Assembly: GCA_020053595.1 (NCBI GenBank)
Contig: JAGVMV010000028.1
Location: forward strand, 1-64,000
Length of the DNA stretch: 64,000 nucleotides
Source of the DNA: Thermoleophilia bacterium
GTDB taxonomy: Bacteria > Actinomycetota > Thermoleophilia > BMS3ABIN01
Direction: 5' to 3'
Under the pieces are notes generated by a model that saw nothing but the letters and a program-made list of their open reading frames with translations, was not told the origin of the DNA and did no database searches. Below, piece after piece: positions 1-8,471 of the stretch. The first letter of the stretch is position 1. Each line of letters opens with the position of its first letter. The position numbers and the translations under genes are program-made.

Positions 1-1
1 A

Positions 2-88
2 AGTGGACGGCATGAGCCGAATTCAGTGGTCGGCATGAGCCGAATTCAGTGGTCGGCTTAAACCGAATTCAGTGGACGGCATGGGGCG
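2..88. repeat. 23-bp tandem repeat array, IS21-end-like
   Basis: Three full copies (2-24, 25-47, 48-70) and one partial copy (71-88) of a 23-bp unit beginning AGTGGWCGGCATGAGCC and ending GAATTC. IS21-family elements carry multiple copies of about 20 bp at their ends that bind the transposase, and this wording resembles such ends. No istA/istB is present, so the rest of the element would lie left of the window or be lost. The repeats encode the last residues of the leftmost reading frame. Confidence 0.6.
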
Positions 89-421
89 AAAAACGCACAA
101 GACTGTTTTGAATAGGGGATCGTTTAGAGTCTCTTGAGGCATGATCTCAAAATCGATTGTCCATTCGCTAGGCAAATAAAATAAATTCCACCAAATATAA
201 TGATGTATTTGATAAATCAAGAAACCGATAGGGATTGATGAGCCGATAATAATTGTTATGGCAAATGAGTTATGATCACTAAAAATTGTATAGAAGTGAA
301 CAACTATGTCGGGATTGCTACCAACGACGTAATTATTTATAAGAAGAAAAAGAAACGTAAAGAAGATGAATGACCAGCCGGGAACGCCCCATCTAATCAG
401 ATGATATTGGTCTTCTTTCAT
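23..421 (-). CDS. small membrane protein, C-terminus replaced by repeat
   Basis: A 132-residue protein with two hydrophobic segments (about residues 15-34 and 53-72) and a Trp/Tyr-rich stretch after them. The start is supported by an AAAGGA Shine-Dalgarno-like site 7 bases upstream. I do not recognise the family. The last 20 or so residues are encoded by the 23-bp tandem repeats, so the original C-terminus was probably lost when the repeat-bearing element inserted. It may be a truncated gene rather than a functional one. Confidence 0.45.
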   Translation of the reverse strand: MKEDQYHLIRWGVPGWSFIFFTFLFLLINNYVVGSNPDIVVHFYTIFSDHNSFAITIIIGSSIPIGFLIYQIHHYIWWNLFYLPSEWTIDFEIMPQETLNDPLFKTVLCVFRPMPSTEFGLSRPLNSAHADH

Positions 422-493
422 TTGCAGATCCTTTCGATGCTTCGTTCTCCCGGATTATGCAATGATAGTACTTATTGATAAACGAGTAAATCG

Positions 494-527
494 AAAGGCG
501 GACACTGGCGCAAGTGTCCGCCTTTTT
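494..527 (+). terminator. strong intrinsic terminator
   Basis: A 13-bp GC-rich stem (AAAGGCGGACACT pairing with AGTGTCCGCCTTT) closes a 6-base loop and runs into a T6 tract on the + strand. Both flanking genes read on the minus strand, so the T-run faces the wrong way for them. The reverse strand has a shorter T-run and may still serve the gene ending at 587. Confidence 0.7.
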
Positions 528-586
528 TGAATCTAAACCCAATATGATTGAACTTCTCGGTAAGCAAAAAGAATGGGCTGGGCGCG

Positions 587-1312
587 TTATGTCATAAAAC
601 CTGTAACTGAACCAGACCAATCACAAGGCTCATAATCAAGCCTATCTCCGCATAGAAGTTCAAGCCTGTTCTCCAGTGAGGTACTAAATTGATGGACACA
701 AAGCGATAACGCAAAATCGCTTGCCCGTCGGGAAAAATCATCACCGGCACAATCCGCGGCCAACTCGCAGCATTCAAAACGTTCAGGATGGGTCAATACC
801 ATGCAACTAACGGTAAAGACATCTAAGCCGAATTCACCGGGAAGAAGCATTTCGCGCACGCGACGGACAGACCGACCATGGTGCCTCAAACCAAATTGAG
901 CAGGAATAATCAAAATATCGGTTTGTTGTCTAGCTGCGATCAAGTCGAGTGAATTCCGTGTAAGTTCTTGCCGTCCGTATAATCTGCTGTCCCAACTAGA
1001 TCTTCGATTTCGAAACTTCTTACGCTGTTTTCCTATCGCATCTAGACTTCTTCGTATTGCTCCGTTTGGGCTAGAGCTAATGCTGTCCCATTTCAAAATG
1101 GCAAAATATCCTTCTGCCTCATCTGGTTTGGCAAGATTCGATGCACTATGACAGTAACTTTTTGCTTCCGGGAAGAATTGTTTCAGAATGTTCACTTGTT
1201 CATCAATGCTTTTCAGTCTGTATTTTTGCGGATAGCCAAGATCAGCAAATTCAGAAAATTCTAATTCTTCTTCCTCGGAGGTATTCCCAGCATAGGGGTG
1301 TACATCAGGCAT
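587..1312 (-). CDS. hypothetical protein, mobile-element associated
   Basis: About 241 residues from the ATG at 1312 (AAAGGG 9 bases upstream); an ATG at 1360 would add 16 residues. The N-terminus reads MPDVHPYAGN followed by an acidic stretch, and the centre contains ILIIPAQFGLRHHGRSVRR. I recall similar hypothetical proteins from genomes of candidate phyla, but know no function. No catalytic motif is obvious. A perfect 22-bp palindrome lies just upstream and may be its operator. It sits near the VirD4-like gene, in keeping with a mobile origin. Confidence 0.55.
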   Translation of the reverse strand: MPDVHPYAGNTSEEEELEFSEFADLGYPQKYRLKSIDEQVNILKQFFPEAKSYCHSASNLAKPDEAEGYFAILKWDSISSSPNGAIRRSLDAIGKQRKKFRNRRSSWDSRLYGRQELTRNSLDLIAARQQTDILIIPAQFGLRHHGRSVRRVREMLLPGEFGLDVFTVSCMVLTHPERFECCELAADCAGDDFSRRASDFALSLCVHQFSTSLENRLELLCGDRLDYEPCDWSGSVTGFMT

Positions 1313-1376
1313 TGAAATCAGCCCTTTCATAAGAACCCACAAAGTGGGGCTGATCTCCATTATTGGAGCAGCAAAA

Positions 1377-1398
1377 GGTTCTTAAAATTTTAAGAACC
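1377..1398. promoter_or_regulatory. 22-bp perfect palindrome, candidate operator
   Basis: GGTTCTTAAAA followed by its exact reverse complement. It lies 17 bases upstream of the longer start at 1360 and 65 upstream of the preferred start at 1312, in the short gap before the glycosyltransferase gene, and is not followed by a T-run. It could be a dimeric repressor site controlling the minus-strand gene. Confidence 0.45.
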
Positions 1399-1481
1399 CA
1401 TAACCACTCCAATATTATTTTTTAAGGTACGTTATGCCGATTAATAAAATAGCAATTTAAAGACATATTGTCAAGTAATAA

Positions 1482-2621
1482 TTATGATGGATTTCGCCAC
1501 TTTCTTCGGAGATTCCCTGCCTTCAATGCTTCCTCATACACTTGTTCGATCCGTTCTATTACGTTACTCCAATTATATTGAGAAGCGATCAGTCGCGCTT
1601 GTTTGCTTATCGCAGCTAGATCATCATCAGTAATGTCAAGTGCAGCTACGATTTTATTGGCAGCAACCTCCACATCATTAAAGTCAGTCAGAAATCCATT
1701 GACACCATCTTCAATGAACTCATGGAACGCCTCTATGTCATTTAATACCGGTACCGTTCCAGTTGCCATTGCCTCGATTACTGATAGGCCGAAGGCTTCA
1801 TACTCGGATGCAGAAATAAATAGTTGAGCGTGTGATAATTCATCTAGCATCGCAGCCTTTGGAAGCTCGCCCATAAATTTAACGGAATCTTCTATGCCCA
1901 AGTCTCGTGTCAGCTCACTTAATCCCGGACCCAAACCCTCCCAATCTTGCCCGACTAACGTTAAAGTGGCATCAGGTTTGTATTCGAGGACGCGGGCGAA
2001 TGTAAGGATCAACCGATCAACTCGTTTGTTCTTGGAAATTCTTCCCACAGATAATATAGAGTTTTTATTAATGCATTTTTTTACATTTTCAAATACAGAG
2101 CAATCAATTCCAGTTTCGATCATTGTTAGTCTTGATGCTATGGGCGAAAAAAGCTGCTGATCATGTGAACTGTTGGCTATCACACCGTCAACTCTGCGTA
2201 GAGTTCGGCGAGTGATTGTCTTAAAGTAGAGATCTTTCAGAGCTTTAAACTTATCGGTATGAAAGAAACCACCGTGGGTAGTAAGAACTAGCGGCTTATG
2301 ATGAAAACGTCGAGAAAAGGCGAGTAGGTCAATAAAGGAGTCAACGCCATGAACATGAACCAAATCATACTCGGGTAGGATCTTCAGGATCTTTCTTGCT
2401 AAAAAGAAACGAGGGTTTCCAATTGAGGGTAGACGAAATACATCAGTGTCTCCGATTCTCTCAAAGGATGAAAGAGGAAGATCGCGATAGAAAAGGTAGT
2501 TTAGGGTCGCGACATCTGTATAGTGCCCTCGATGTCTCAGTTGGCCACAGAGGTCGGAGACGTACGTCTCCATTCCGCCAACACTTGGGTTATATTGTCG
2601 AACAACTTGGAGGACCTTCAT
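1482..2621 (-). CDS. glycosyltransferase family 4 (GT-B fold)
   Basis: A 379-residue GT4-type enzyme that would transfer a sugar from a nucleotide sugar onto a glycan or lipid at the cytoplasmic face. The N-terminus MKVLQVVRQYNPSVGGMETY holds the GG acceptor-side loop. The donor-side E-x7-E signature is clear late in the protein (SEYEAFGLSVIEAMATG). The start has AAAGG 6 bases upstream. It is AT-rich like the surrounding island and far from the polysaccharide locus after 46 kb, so it was probably acquired separately. The sugar and acceptor cannot be told. Confidence 0.85.
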   Translation of the reverse strand: MKVLQVVRQYNPSVGGMETYVSDLCGQLRHRGHYTDVATLNYLFYRDLPLSSFERIGDTDVFRLPSIGNPRFFLARKILKILPEYDLVHVHGVDSFIDLLAFSRRFHHKPLVLTTHGGFFHTDKFKALKDLYFKTITRRTLRRVDGVIANSSHDQQLFSPIASRLTMIETGIDCSVFENVKKCINKNSILSVGRISKNKRVDRLILTFARVLEYKPDATLTLVGQDWEGLGPGLSELTRDLGIEDSVKFMGELPKAAMLDELSHAQLFISASEYEAFGLSVIEAMATGTVPVLNDIEAFHEFIEDGVNGFLTDFNDVEVAANKIVAALDITDDDLAAISKQARLIASQYNWSNVIERIEQVYEEALKAGNLRRKWRNPS

Positions 2622-2644
2622 GGTGGCCTTTGCCCATTATTTGT

Positions 2645-2734
2645 GATTAGAACTCTAATCCGGTGTAATGCATCAAAGGTCGTATTATATGTGATCAGAA
2701 CTTAATTTGAGAACCAATTAGATAAGTTCTAATC
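2645..2734. promoter_or_regulatory. cluster of repeated half-sites in a divergent promoter
   Basis: The gap between the divergent glycosyltransferase and VirD4-like genes contains GATTAGAACT (2645-2654), GATCAGAACT (2693-2702) and the inverted copy AGTTCTAATC (2725-2734). The first and last are exact reverse complements 70 bases apart. The AGAAC core also occurs in the palindrome at 1377. This arrangement suits a regulator that binds several half-sites in a shared promoter. Confidence 0.4.
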
Positions 2735-2769
2735 CTGCGCGGAACTAGTTTGAAGATTTCCAAACGTAA

Positions 2770-4152
2770 ATGAGAGAAGTTAAGTTAATGAATGAATTTA
2801 AAATAGGTATGACTTTTTCTAATTGCGACGAGATTGTCGGTTTTTATCTGCCTGAAGAAGACAGGTCCACTCATGTCTATGTTCTTGGCAGTTCCGGTGT
2901 TGGTAAATCAAAAGGCCTAGCCACTTGGATCTTGGAAGATATTAGAAATGGACGGGGTTGTGGGGTTATTGACCCCCACGGCGATCTTGTGAACGATATT
3001 GTTGGAAATATAGAGGACTTTCATCGAGTTGTCCTGGTCGAGATGACCGACCCTGAAAACATAGTTGGCTTTAATCCCCTCGAACAGCAATCAGGTATTG
3101 ATCCTTATACCCAAGCCCTAGAGCTTGTTGAAGTATTTAGAAAGATTTGGAATTTATCAGACGATAAAACGCCGCGGCTTCTTGAGATTTTAAGAAATGC
3201 TGTTCTTACCCTAATTGAAGCTGGCGGGACGATGCTCGATATTGAACCGCTTCTAACGAATGAGGATTTCAGAGAAGAAAAGCTGAAACACGTGACTTAC
3301 GAAGCAGTAGCTTCTTTTTGGCGAAACCGCTTTGACCAGTGGGAGGGCAAAGACCGAGTTTCAAATGTGGAATCCACTCTCAATAAGGTTTCTTCTTTTA
3401 CTTCTGATCCAAGAATCCGGCTGATGCTTTCTGCCAAGAAATCAACAATTGATTTCAGACAGATCATGGACGAAGAAAAAACGGTTCTCATTAACTTGGC
3501 AAAGGGTGTCTTGAGAACAAACAGCTTTCTCTTGGGAGCTTTGTTTGTGGCCAAAATACAGATGGCGGCAATGTCGAGGGTTGAACTTACGCCCCATGAA
3601 AGAAAGCCATTTTATTTGTACGTGGATGAATTTCAGAACTATGCGACTTTGAGTTTTGCCGAGATCATGAGTGAGGCAAGAAAATACGGTCTTTCACTAA
3701 TTCTTGCTCACCAAAGCCTGGTTCAGCTGAATGACGAATTGAGAGATATTATTCTTGGCAATGCCAAGAACTTTGTTATTTTCAGGTGCGATCGGCAGGA
3801 CGGAGAGCTGATTATCAAATACATCAAGGACTATGATCCCTGGGATTGGAAGCTCAAGACCGAAAGCTCAATAACTTACTTCTCCAAAGATGAACAATGG
3901 GAAGAAGGCATAGGCGAGCTAACGGGTATGCCGACACAGATCGCCGTTCTGAAAACAAAGGGCAAAGAGCCCACGATGTTCAGAACTTTTGATTTAGAAA
4001 CCGGCTGGCGACTTGAGCAAAATCAAGCAACTTTAAGAGAAACAAATAATGAGGCTGGCTATACCATCAGCTTAAAGAGGTTGGACGAGGCGATCACCTT
4101 TCAGGCAATGCCAGCCTTCGAGACGGATGAACCAGATTCCTTTATGGATTAA
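2770..4152 (+). CDS. VirD4/TraD-like type IV coupling ATPase
   Basis: A 460-residue P-loop ATPase of the type IV secretion DNA-coupling class, which in conjugation brings the relaxase-DNA complex to the secretion channel. Walker A is GSSGVGKS (residues 40-47), followed by VIDPHGDLV. Walker B is YVDEFQNY (about residue 285), followed by a conserved EARKYGLSLILAHQ stretch. A second ATG at 2788 is an alternative start. No N-terminal membrane segment is visible, so it is a soluble type. No relaxase or mating-pair genes lie nearby, so it is an orphan of a transferred element or has another DNA-handling role. Confidence 0.8.
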   Translation: MREVKLMNEFKIGMTFSNCDEIVGFYLPEEDRSTHVYVLGSSGVGKSKGLATWILEDIRNGRGCGVIDPHGDLVNDIVGNIEDFHRVVLVEMTDPENIVGFNPLEQQSGIDPYTQALELVEVFRKIWNLSDDKTPRLLEILRNAVLTLIEAGGTMLDIEPLLTNEDFREEKLKHVTYEAVASFWRNRFDQWEGKDRVSNVESTLNKVSSFTSDPRIRLMLSAKKSTIDFRQIMDEEKTVLINLAKGVLRTNSFLLGALFVAKIQMAAMSRVELTPHERKPFYLYVDEFQNYATLSFAEIMSEARKYGLSLILAHQSLVQLNDELRDIILGNAKNFVIFRCDRQDGELIIKYIKDYDPWDWKLKTESSITYFSKDEQWEEGIGELTGMPTQIAVLKTKGKEPTMFRTFDLETGWRLEQNQATLRETNNEAGYTISLKRLDEAITFQAMPAFETDEPDSFMD

Positions 4153-4160
4153 TCACCAAC

Positions 4161-5021
4161 CTAGACACCATCACCGCTCGTTGAATAGAACCTTCCTTCT
4201 GGGGTCACTGTCAGGTCATGGATTCTTCCACCTACGAGTCTAAAATCCCGCCCGAGTCTATCATTCCTGCGGCCCCTCGTGACCGCTTCATCCCTTCTGC
4301 AAAACGATTCCTGTATCTTTGACACAACCTCAACCGGCAATCTGGCCAGCTCGGTATAACGTTTGAGGCTCTCCGATTGCACGGCAATGCCGCGATATTC
4401 CAACGTATTTATGCAATGAAATACGGCACCGCCGACTTGGTTGAACATCTCCGGATCACCATTATTGAATATCAACATGCCGTTATTATTCAGAAATTCT
4501 CGCACTCTTAAACGAAACCGTTGTTGTCCGTGAGTTCCAACGTTTCCATTCCTTTGATTGGTAACCCAGTGATATGTATGGCGCGAGGCTGTAACCATGC
4601 CTGCGACTTTCTGGTATGGCGGATGCCAGTTTGCTATCAGAAACAGCTCTGGAATCCAGAAGCCATCAACATTCTCATATGATGAAAAGTGTATTCCGAT
4701 TCCTCTATGTATAGGAAGCACAAATCTCTGACGGGCGATCCTCTCGTTAAGCCTGTTGGCAATTGCATGGGCAAAAGCCTCTGGCGAATCAAAATCCCGA
4801 GCATCTTGTACTTGTCGTTTTAGCCAGTCATAAGTGAATGAGGAGCCAATTTTACCCATACCCCAGAAAGCCATTGCTCCTCTGAAATGTCTTACTCCGA
4901 CTATCTTTGATTTTTGTGACTTGATTATCCTGCGCGAACCATCATCGTTCCGAATTGTCAAAAACGAATCCGATGCGTGAGCCGAGCACTGTCTGCTGAT
5001 AACAAGAGAAACAACGGTCAT
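4161..5021 (-). CDS. hypothetical protein, possible Ntn-hydrolase-like fold
   Basis: A 286-residue protein with a GGAGAG site 7 bases before the ATG. The beginning, MTVVSLVISRQCSAHASDSF, then a Lys/Ile-rich strand and a FRGAMAFWGMGKI stretch, recalls the strand pattern of proteasome-subunit-like Ntn hydrolases. This is a weak pattern match and no catalytic residue can be assigned. The upstream membrane-protein gene on the same strand ends 16 bases before this start, so the two are probably cotranscribed. Function unknown. Confidence 0.5.
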   Translation of the reverse strand: MTVVSLVISRQCSAHASDSFLTIRNDDGSRRIIKSQKSKIVGVRHFRGAMAFWGMGKIGSSFTYDWLKRQVQDARDFDSPEAFAHAIANRLNERIARQRFVLPIHRGIGIHFSSYENVDGFWIPELFLIANWHPPYQKVAGMVTASRHTYHWVTNQRNGNVGTHGQQRFRLRVREFLNNNGMLIFNNGDPEMFNQVGGAVFHCINTLEYRGIAVQSESLKRYTELARLPVEVVSKIQESFCRRDEAVTRGRRNDRLGRDFRLVGGRIHDLTVTPEGRFYSTSGDGV

Positions 5022-5037
5022 GTTTTTCTCTCCAGGT

Positions 5038-5583
5038 CTAAAGAGGTCCCAGGACCCCGCTTGCCTCTTTAATTTTCACGTCGTCCCGACTCAGCCCCAG
5101 CTCATCGCTCAGATTTTCAGTAACTTTTCTGACACAATCAAGCGTTACGGCAGAGAAGGCAATCAGTTTATTTCGCTCATGCAGGTAAACGACGTTCAGC
5201 ATATGAGCGAGAACCCAGCCGAAAAAGGGTACTGCATAGAGGACGCTTTTTTTCAGGTGTAGAGCATAATTCAAGTGAAGATCTTTGCCCACTACTTCAT
5301 AGCCGATGAAGCAGGAATGAACCATATCGTGTGAAACCTTGATTGCTTGCCCGCCCTTTGCGCCCAATTTACCCATGAAATCCATTTGGCTTTGCTTGAA
5401 TTCGGGGTTCCGATCAGTTAGTTCCTGTTCCATCTGCAAAAGAAACTCTCCCCCCGAAATCGCTTGTTCAGGCAATAAGGCGCTCCATCTCTCAAGTACA
5501 TCCTCCTCTTTCGGGCGGCTGCTTAACCTAATGAGTGTTGCGATTCCAAAGCCAATGAGAACGATCACAAGAAATCCTGCCAT
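5038..5583 (-). CDS. hypothetical membrane-anchored protein
   Basis: A 181-residue protein starting at the ATG at 5583, which has an AAAGG site 8 bases upstream; a longer frame to 5619 lacks one. The N-terminus is one transmembrane helix (MAGFLVIVLIGFGIATLI), then an acidic linker, and a second hydrophobic stretch (VLYAVPFFGWVLAHML) falls in the middle. I do not recognise the family. It is the first gene of a likely two-gene unit with the downstream gene at 4161-5021. Confidence 0.5.
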   Translation of the reverse strand: MAGFLVIVLIGFGIATLIRLSSRPKEEDVLERWSALLPEQAISGGEFLLQMEQELTDRNPEFKQSQMDFMGKLGAKGGQAIKVSHDMVHSCFIGYEVVGKDLHLNYALHLKKSVLYAVPFFGWVLAHMLNVVYLHERNKLIAFSAVTLDCVRKVTENLSDELGLSRDDVKIKEASGVLGPL

Positions 5584-5862
5584 TGCCTGCCTTTCAATAT
5601 GGGGAACAGGAAAAAACAAATAGATGAGCTTTCATGACGGAAGAGGTATGATTGCCTTCAATTAAGAGGCTATCAAGACCAAAATGTTCAGATTGGCTCA
5701 TCAGGAAAGGAATTTATCATTTTGAGATTTTTATTGTCAAAAGAGGTTTTCAATTTCGTAAGCCATACTGCATCTTTAAAATAAGAATTCGACTTTAACA
5801 AAAATACTTATATTATCAACAAATGAGAGTTATAATTGAGCCATAAACTCGAAAGGATATAA

Positions 5863-6864
5863 GTGGAAAAGTCTGACAACGAACCACTGCAAGATGGAAT
5901 TGGTGCAGTTAATTCCGATAAGCCACATCTTTGGAAACCAGACATTGCTCAGTCTGTCGATTTCTATAACAAATGGTTTATGCAATTTGCTCCAAAAGCA
6001 TATCGGGATACGAGGATAGAAGCTACAAAAGATGTCGAAGCAGCCTTAATTGAAACTGATAATCTGACTAATATTAAGCCAGACGTCTTGTGGCGCAGTC
6101 CTTCGGTTCTCAATATTCTTCGAATGGCTACCGCACCGCCGATTGCCCGTGATCGCTTAATAGGATTAGCCGATGTCTCACCAAATTTAGTGAGGTGCAT
6201 GGAACTGGAGAATCGGATTCCGCCTAAATGTGATGAAAAAGAGGCAAGAGGTGATTTCATAAAAATAGGCGAAATAATAGGAAGACTTCTCGATGAAGAT
6301 ATCTTCACCTGGATTGAAAGTGGTGCAAAGCCCACAAAAGTCGAGGTTCACAGAGCCTCTACGATTGTCGCGGACAGATTGTGTGGAGCGGTTGCAAGCC
6401 CGATCATAAGAAACGCTCAAGAACAAAGACAACTTGCCGCAATCGGATCATGGTTGAAAAAACGCGGCTACGTCCAGATAAAAGCGGGAAAGAGGCTAAA
6501 ATTTGACGAGATGAAGCCTGGCACCTTTTCTTTCCGTCTGAACGTTCCTGTAATGTTAGAAGGCGGGAAAAAGGAGATCAATATCCCCATAGATACCGTT
6601 ATCAAGCCTTTAAAGTCCAAGGAAACCGATCTCCCGCTCTTTATTGAAGCTAAATCAGCTGGCGACTTCACAAATACGAATAAGCGTCGCAAGGAAGAAG
6701 CGGTCAAGATGGCACAGTTAAGGAATAACTACGGTAAGAAGGTAAAGTTTGTGCTATTTCTATGCGGTTATTTTGATAGCGGGTATTTGGGCTATGAAGC
6801 CGCTGAGGGAATAGACTGGGTGTGGGAACACCGGATAGACGATCTAACTAAATTTGGGATCTGA
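5863..6864 (+). CDS. XamI-family type II restriction endonuclease
   Basis: A 333-residue protein starting with GTG after a GAAAGGA site. It resembles the XamI family, whose prototype cuts GTCGAC. The C-terminal half carries a PD-(D/E)XK-like pattern: an Asp in NIPIDTVIK (about 244) and then FIEAKSAGDF (E262, K264). The partner methylase gene begins 2 bases after the stop, the usual layout of a type II restriction-modification pair. The exact recognition site is inferred from the family, not seen. The cluster is AT-rich compared with the core genes. Confidence 0.8.
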   Translation: MEKSDNEPLQDGIGAVNSDKPHLWKPDIAQSVDFYNKWFMQFAPKAYRDTRIEATKDVEAALIETDNLTNIKPDVLWRSPSVLNILRMATAPPIARDRLIGLADVSPNLVRCMELENRIPPKCDEKEARGDFIKIGEIIGRLLDEDIFTWIESGAKPTKVEVHRASTIVADRLCGAVASPIIRNAQEQRQLAAIGSWLKKRGYVQIKAGKRLKFDEMKPGTFSFRLNVPVMLEGGKKEINIPIDTVIKPLKSKETDLPLFIEAKSAGDFTNTNKRRKEEAVKMAQLRNNYGKKVKFVLFLCGYFDSGYLGYEAAEGIDWVWEHRIDDLTKFGI

Positions 6865-6866
6865 AT

Positions 6867-8471
6867 ATGGCTTCAACGGATGTATTGGAATTTACGCGCC
6901 TCAAGCTGCAGGATAGGCTCGATTCTCATAAAACACCTGCCGAGCTAAATAAGCTAGGCCAGTTTGCCACACCAACCCCGCTGGCGCTCGATATTCTGGG
7001 ATACGCTCGCCATTTGTTGCCTGGAGCGAAAAAAGTCCGTTTTCTCGACCCAGCTTTTGGAACGGGCTCTTTCTACTCCGCGTTAATTCATACCTTTCCG
7101 TCTTCAAGGATAGAAAGGGCTGAAGGATATGAAATCGACCCCTTTTATGGGAGGGAGATTTCCAACCTTTGGCATGACACCGCTCTCAAACTTCATCTTC
7201 ATGATTTTACGCAAGCGGAAGGGTTTCGGCATGACGAGGATAAGGCTAATCTGCTTATCTGTAATCCCCCTTATGTTAGACATCATCACATTTCTATCCA
7301 TGAAAAAGCTCGACTAAGGCAGGCTACATTACAAACAACTGGCATCAAGTTGAATGGTCTTGCCGGTCTTTATTGCTACTTTCTCCTAACATCGCACGCA
7401 TGGATGGCGGATAACGGATTGGCTGCATGGCTCATTCCGAGTGAATTTATGGATGTCAACTACGGACGAGAAATAAAAAAATATCTCCTCGATGAAGTTA
7501 CCCTGCTACGCATTCACCGTTTTGATCCAGATGAAGTTCAATTTGAAAATGCTTTAGTTTCGTCAGCCGTTGTATGGTTCAGAAAATCGAAACCGCCCCG
7601 TTCGCATTCAGTAGAATTTACTTATGGCGGAACTCACGGGTCACCAAGTATTTCTCATTTCATAAGTAATCGAGCACTGCGAGATGCGCCGAAGTGGACA
7701 AAATTTTCTCTCAAGCCCTCAGAAGAGAGAAATAGGGCTATAGGTTTGAAGCTTTCAGACCTTTTCACGATAAAGCGGGGAATTGCCACTGGTTCTAATG
7801 ACTTCTTCATATTGACCCCAGAGCAGGCGAAAGATCATGCAATTCCTAAAGAATTTCTAACTTCGATTTTGCCAAGCCCCAGATATATCAAGGAAAAAGA
7901 AATATCTGCGAACCGAAAAGGTGAGCCGACCATTGAGAAGAAACTTTTTTTATTAACTTGCGAACTTCCCGAATCAGTCGTTAGGAAAGAGCAGCCACAA
8001 CTTTGTAAATATCTCCAACTCGGAATAAAGCAAGGAATCAGTGAGCGCTACCTTTGCAACCACCGCACCCCCTGGTACTCACAAGAAATCAGACCACCTG
8101 CCCCGATACTCTGTACCTACATGGGGCGGCTGAGTTCTGAAAATGATAAGCCGTTCCGTTTTATCCTCAATCACTCAAATGCAACTGCTGCTAATGTTTA
8201 TTTGCTTCTCTATCCAAAGCCCGCTTTGGAGGAAGAGTTAAAAAAGAAACCTGAGCTGCTAAGGGAAATATGGGAGAAGCTGAATCGGATAGCAACAGAG
8301 GAACTGATTGAGCAAGGACGAGTTTATGGCGGTGGTTTATACAAGCTTGAACCCAAAGAACTTGGAAACGTGCCAGCAGATAAAATCCTCAATATTGCTC
8401 CCGAGAATGATCTTACTGACTTGAAGCAAATGATTTTATTCGAGCATGTGAACTGGCTTTATGGTTCTTAA
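6867..8471 (+). CDS. type II DNA adenine methyltransferase (XamI partner)
   Basis: A 534-residue N6-adenine methyltransferase of the gamma-like class. The AdoMet-binding motif I is FLDPAFGTGSF (about 59-69) and the catalytic motif IV is NPPY (133-136). The long C-terminal part would be the target-recognition region. It would protect host DNA from the endonuclease encoded 2 bases upstream. Its stop codon overlaps the start of the next gene by one base, which ties the Mrr-like nuclease into the same transcript. Confidence 0.9.
   Translation: MASTDVLEFTRLKLQDRLDSHKTPAELNKLGQFATPTPLALDILGYARHLLPGAKKVRFLDPAFGTGSFYSALIHTFPSSRIERAEGYEIDPFYGREISNLWHDTALKLHLHDFTQAEGFRHDEDKANLLICNPPYVRHHHISIHEKARLRQATLQTTGIKLNGLAGLYCYFLLTSHAWMADNGLAAWLIPSEFMDVNYGREIKKYLLDEVTLLRIHRFDPDEVQFENALVSSAVVWFRKSKPPRSHSVEFTYGGTHGSPSISHFISNRALRDAPKWTKFSLKPSEERNRAIGLKLSDLFTIKRGIATGSNDFFILTPEQAKDHAIPKEFLTSILPSPRYIKEKEISANRKGEPTIEKKLFLLTCELPESVVRKEQPQLCKYLQLGIKQGISERYLCNHRTPWYSQEIRPPAPILCTYMGRLSSENDKPFRFILNHSNATAANVYLLLYPKPALEEELKKKPELLREIWEKLNRIATEELIEQGRVYGGGLYKLEPKELGNVPADKILNIAPENDLTDLKQMILFEHVNWLYGS

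Noticed and set aside
5800-5845. Promoter before the XamI-type gene
   Set aside because: A TATAAT is present but no acceptable -35 box at the right spacing, so it was not listed as a feature.
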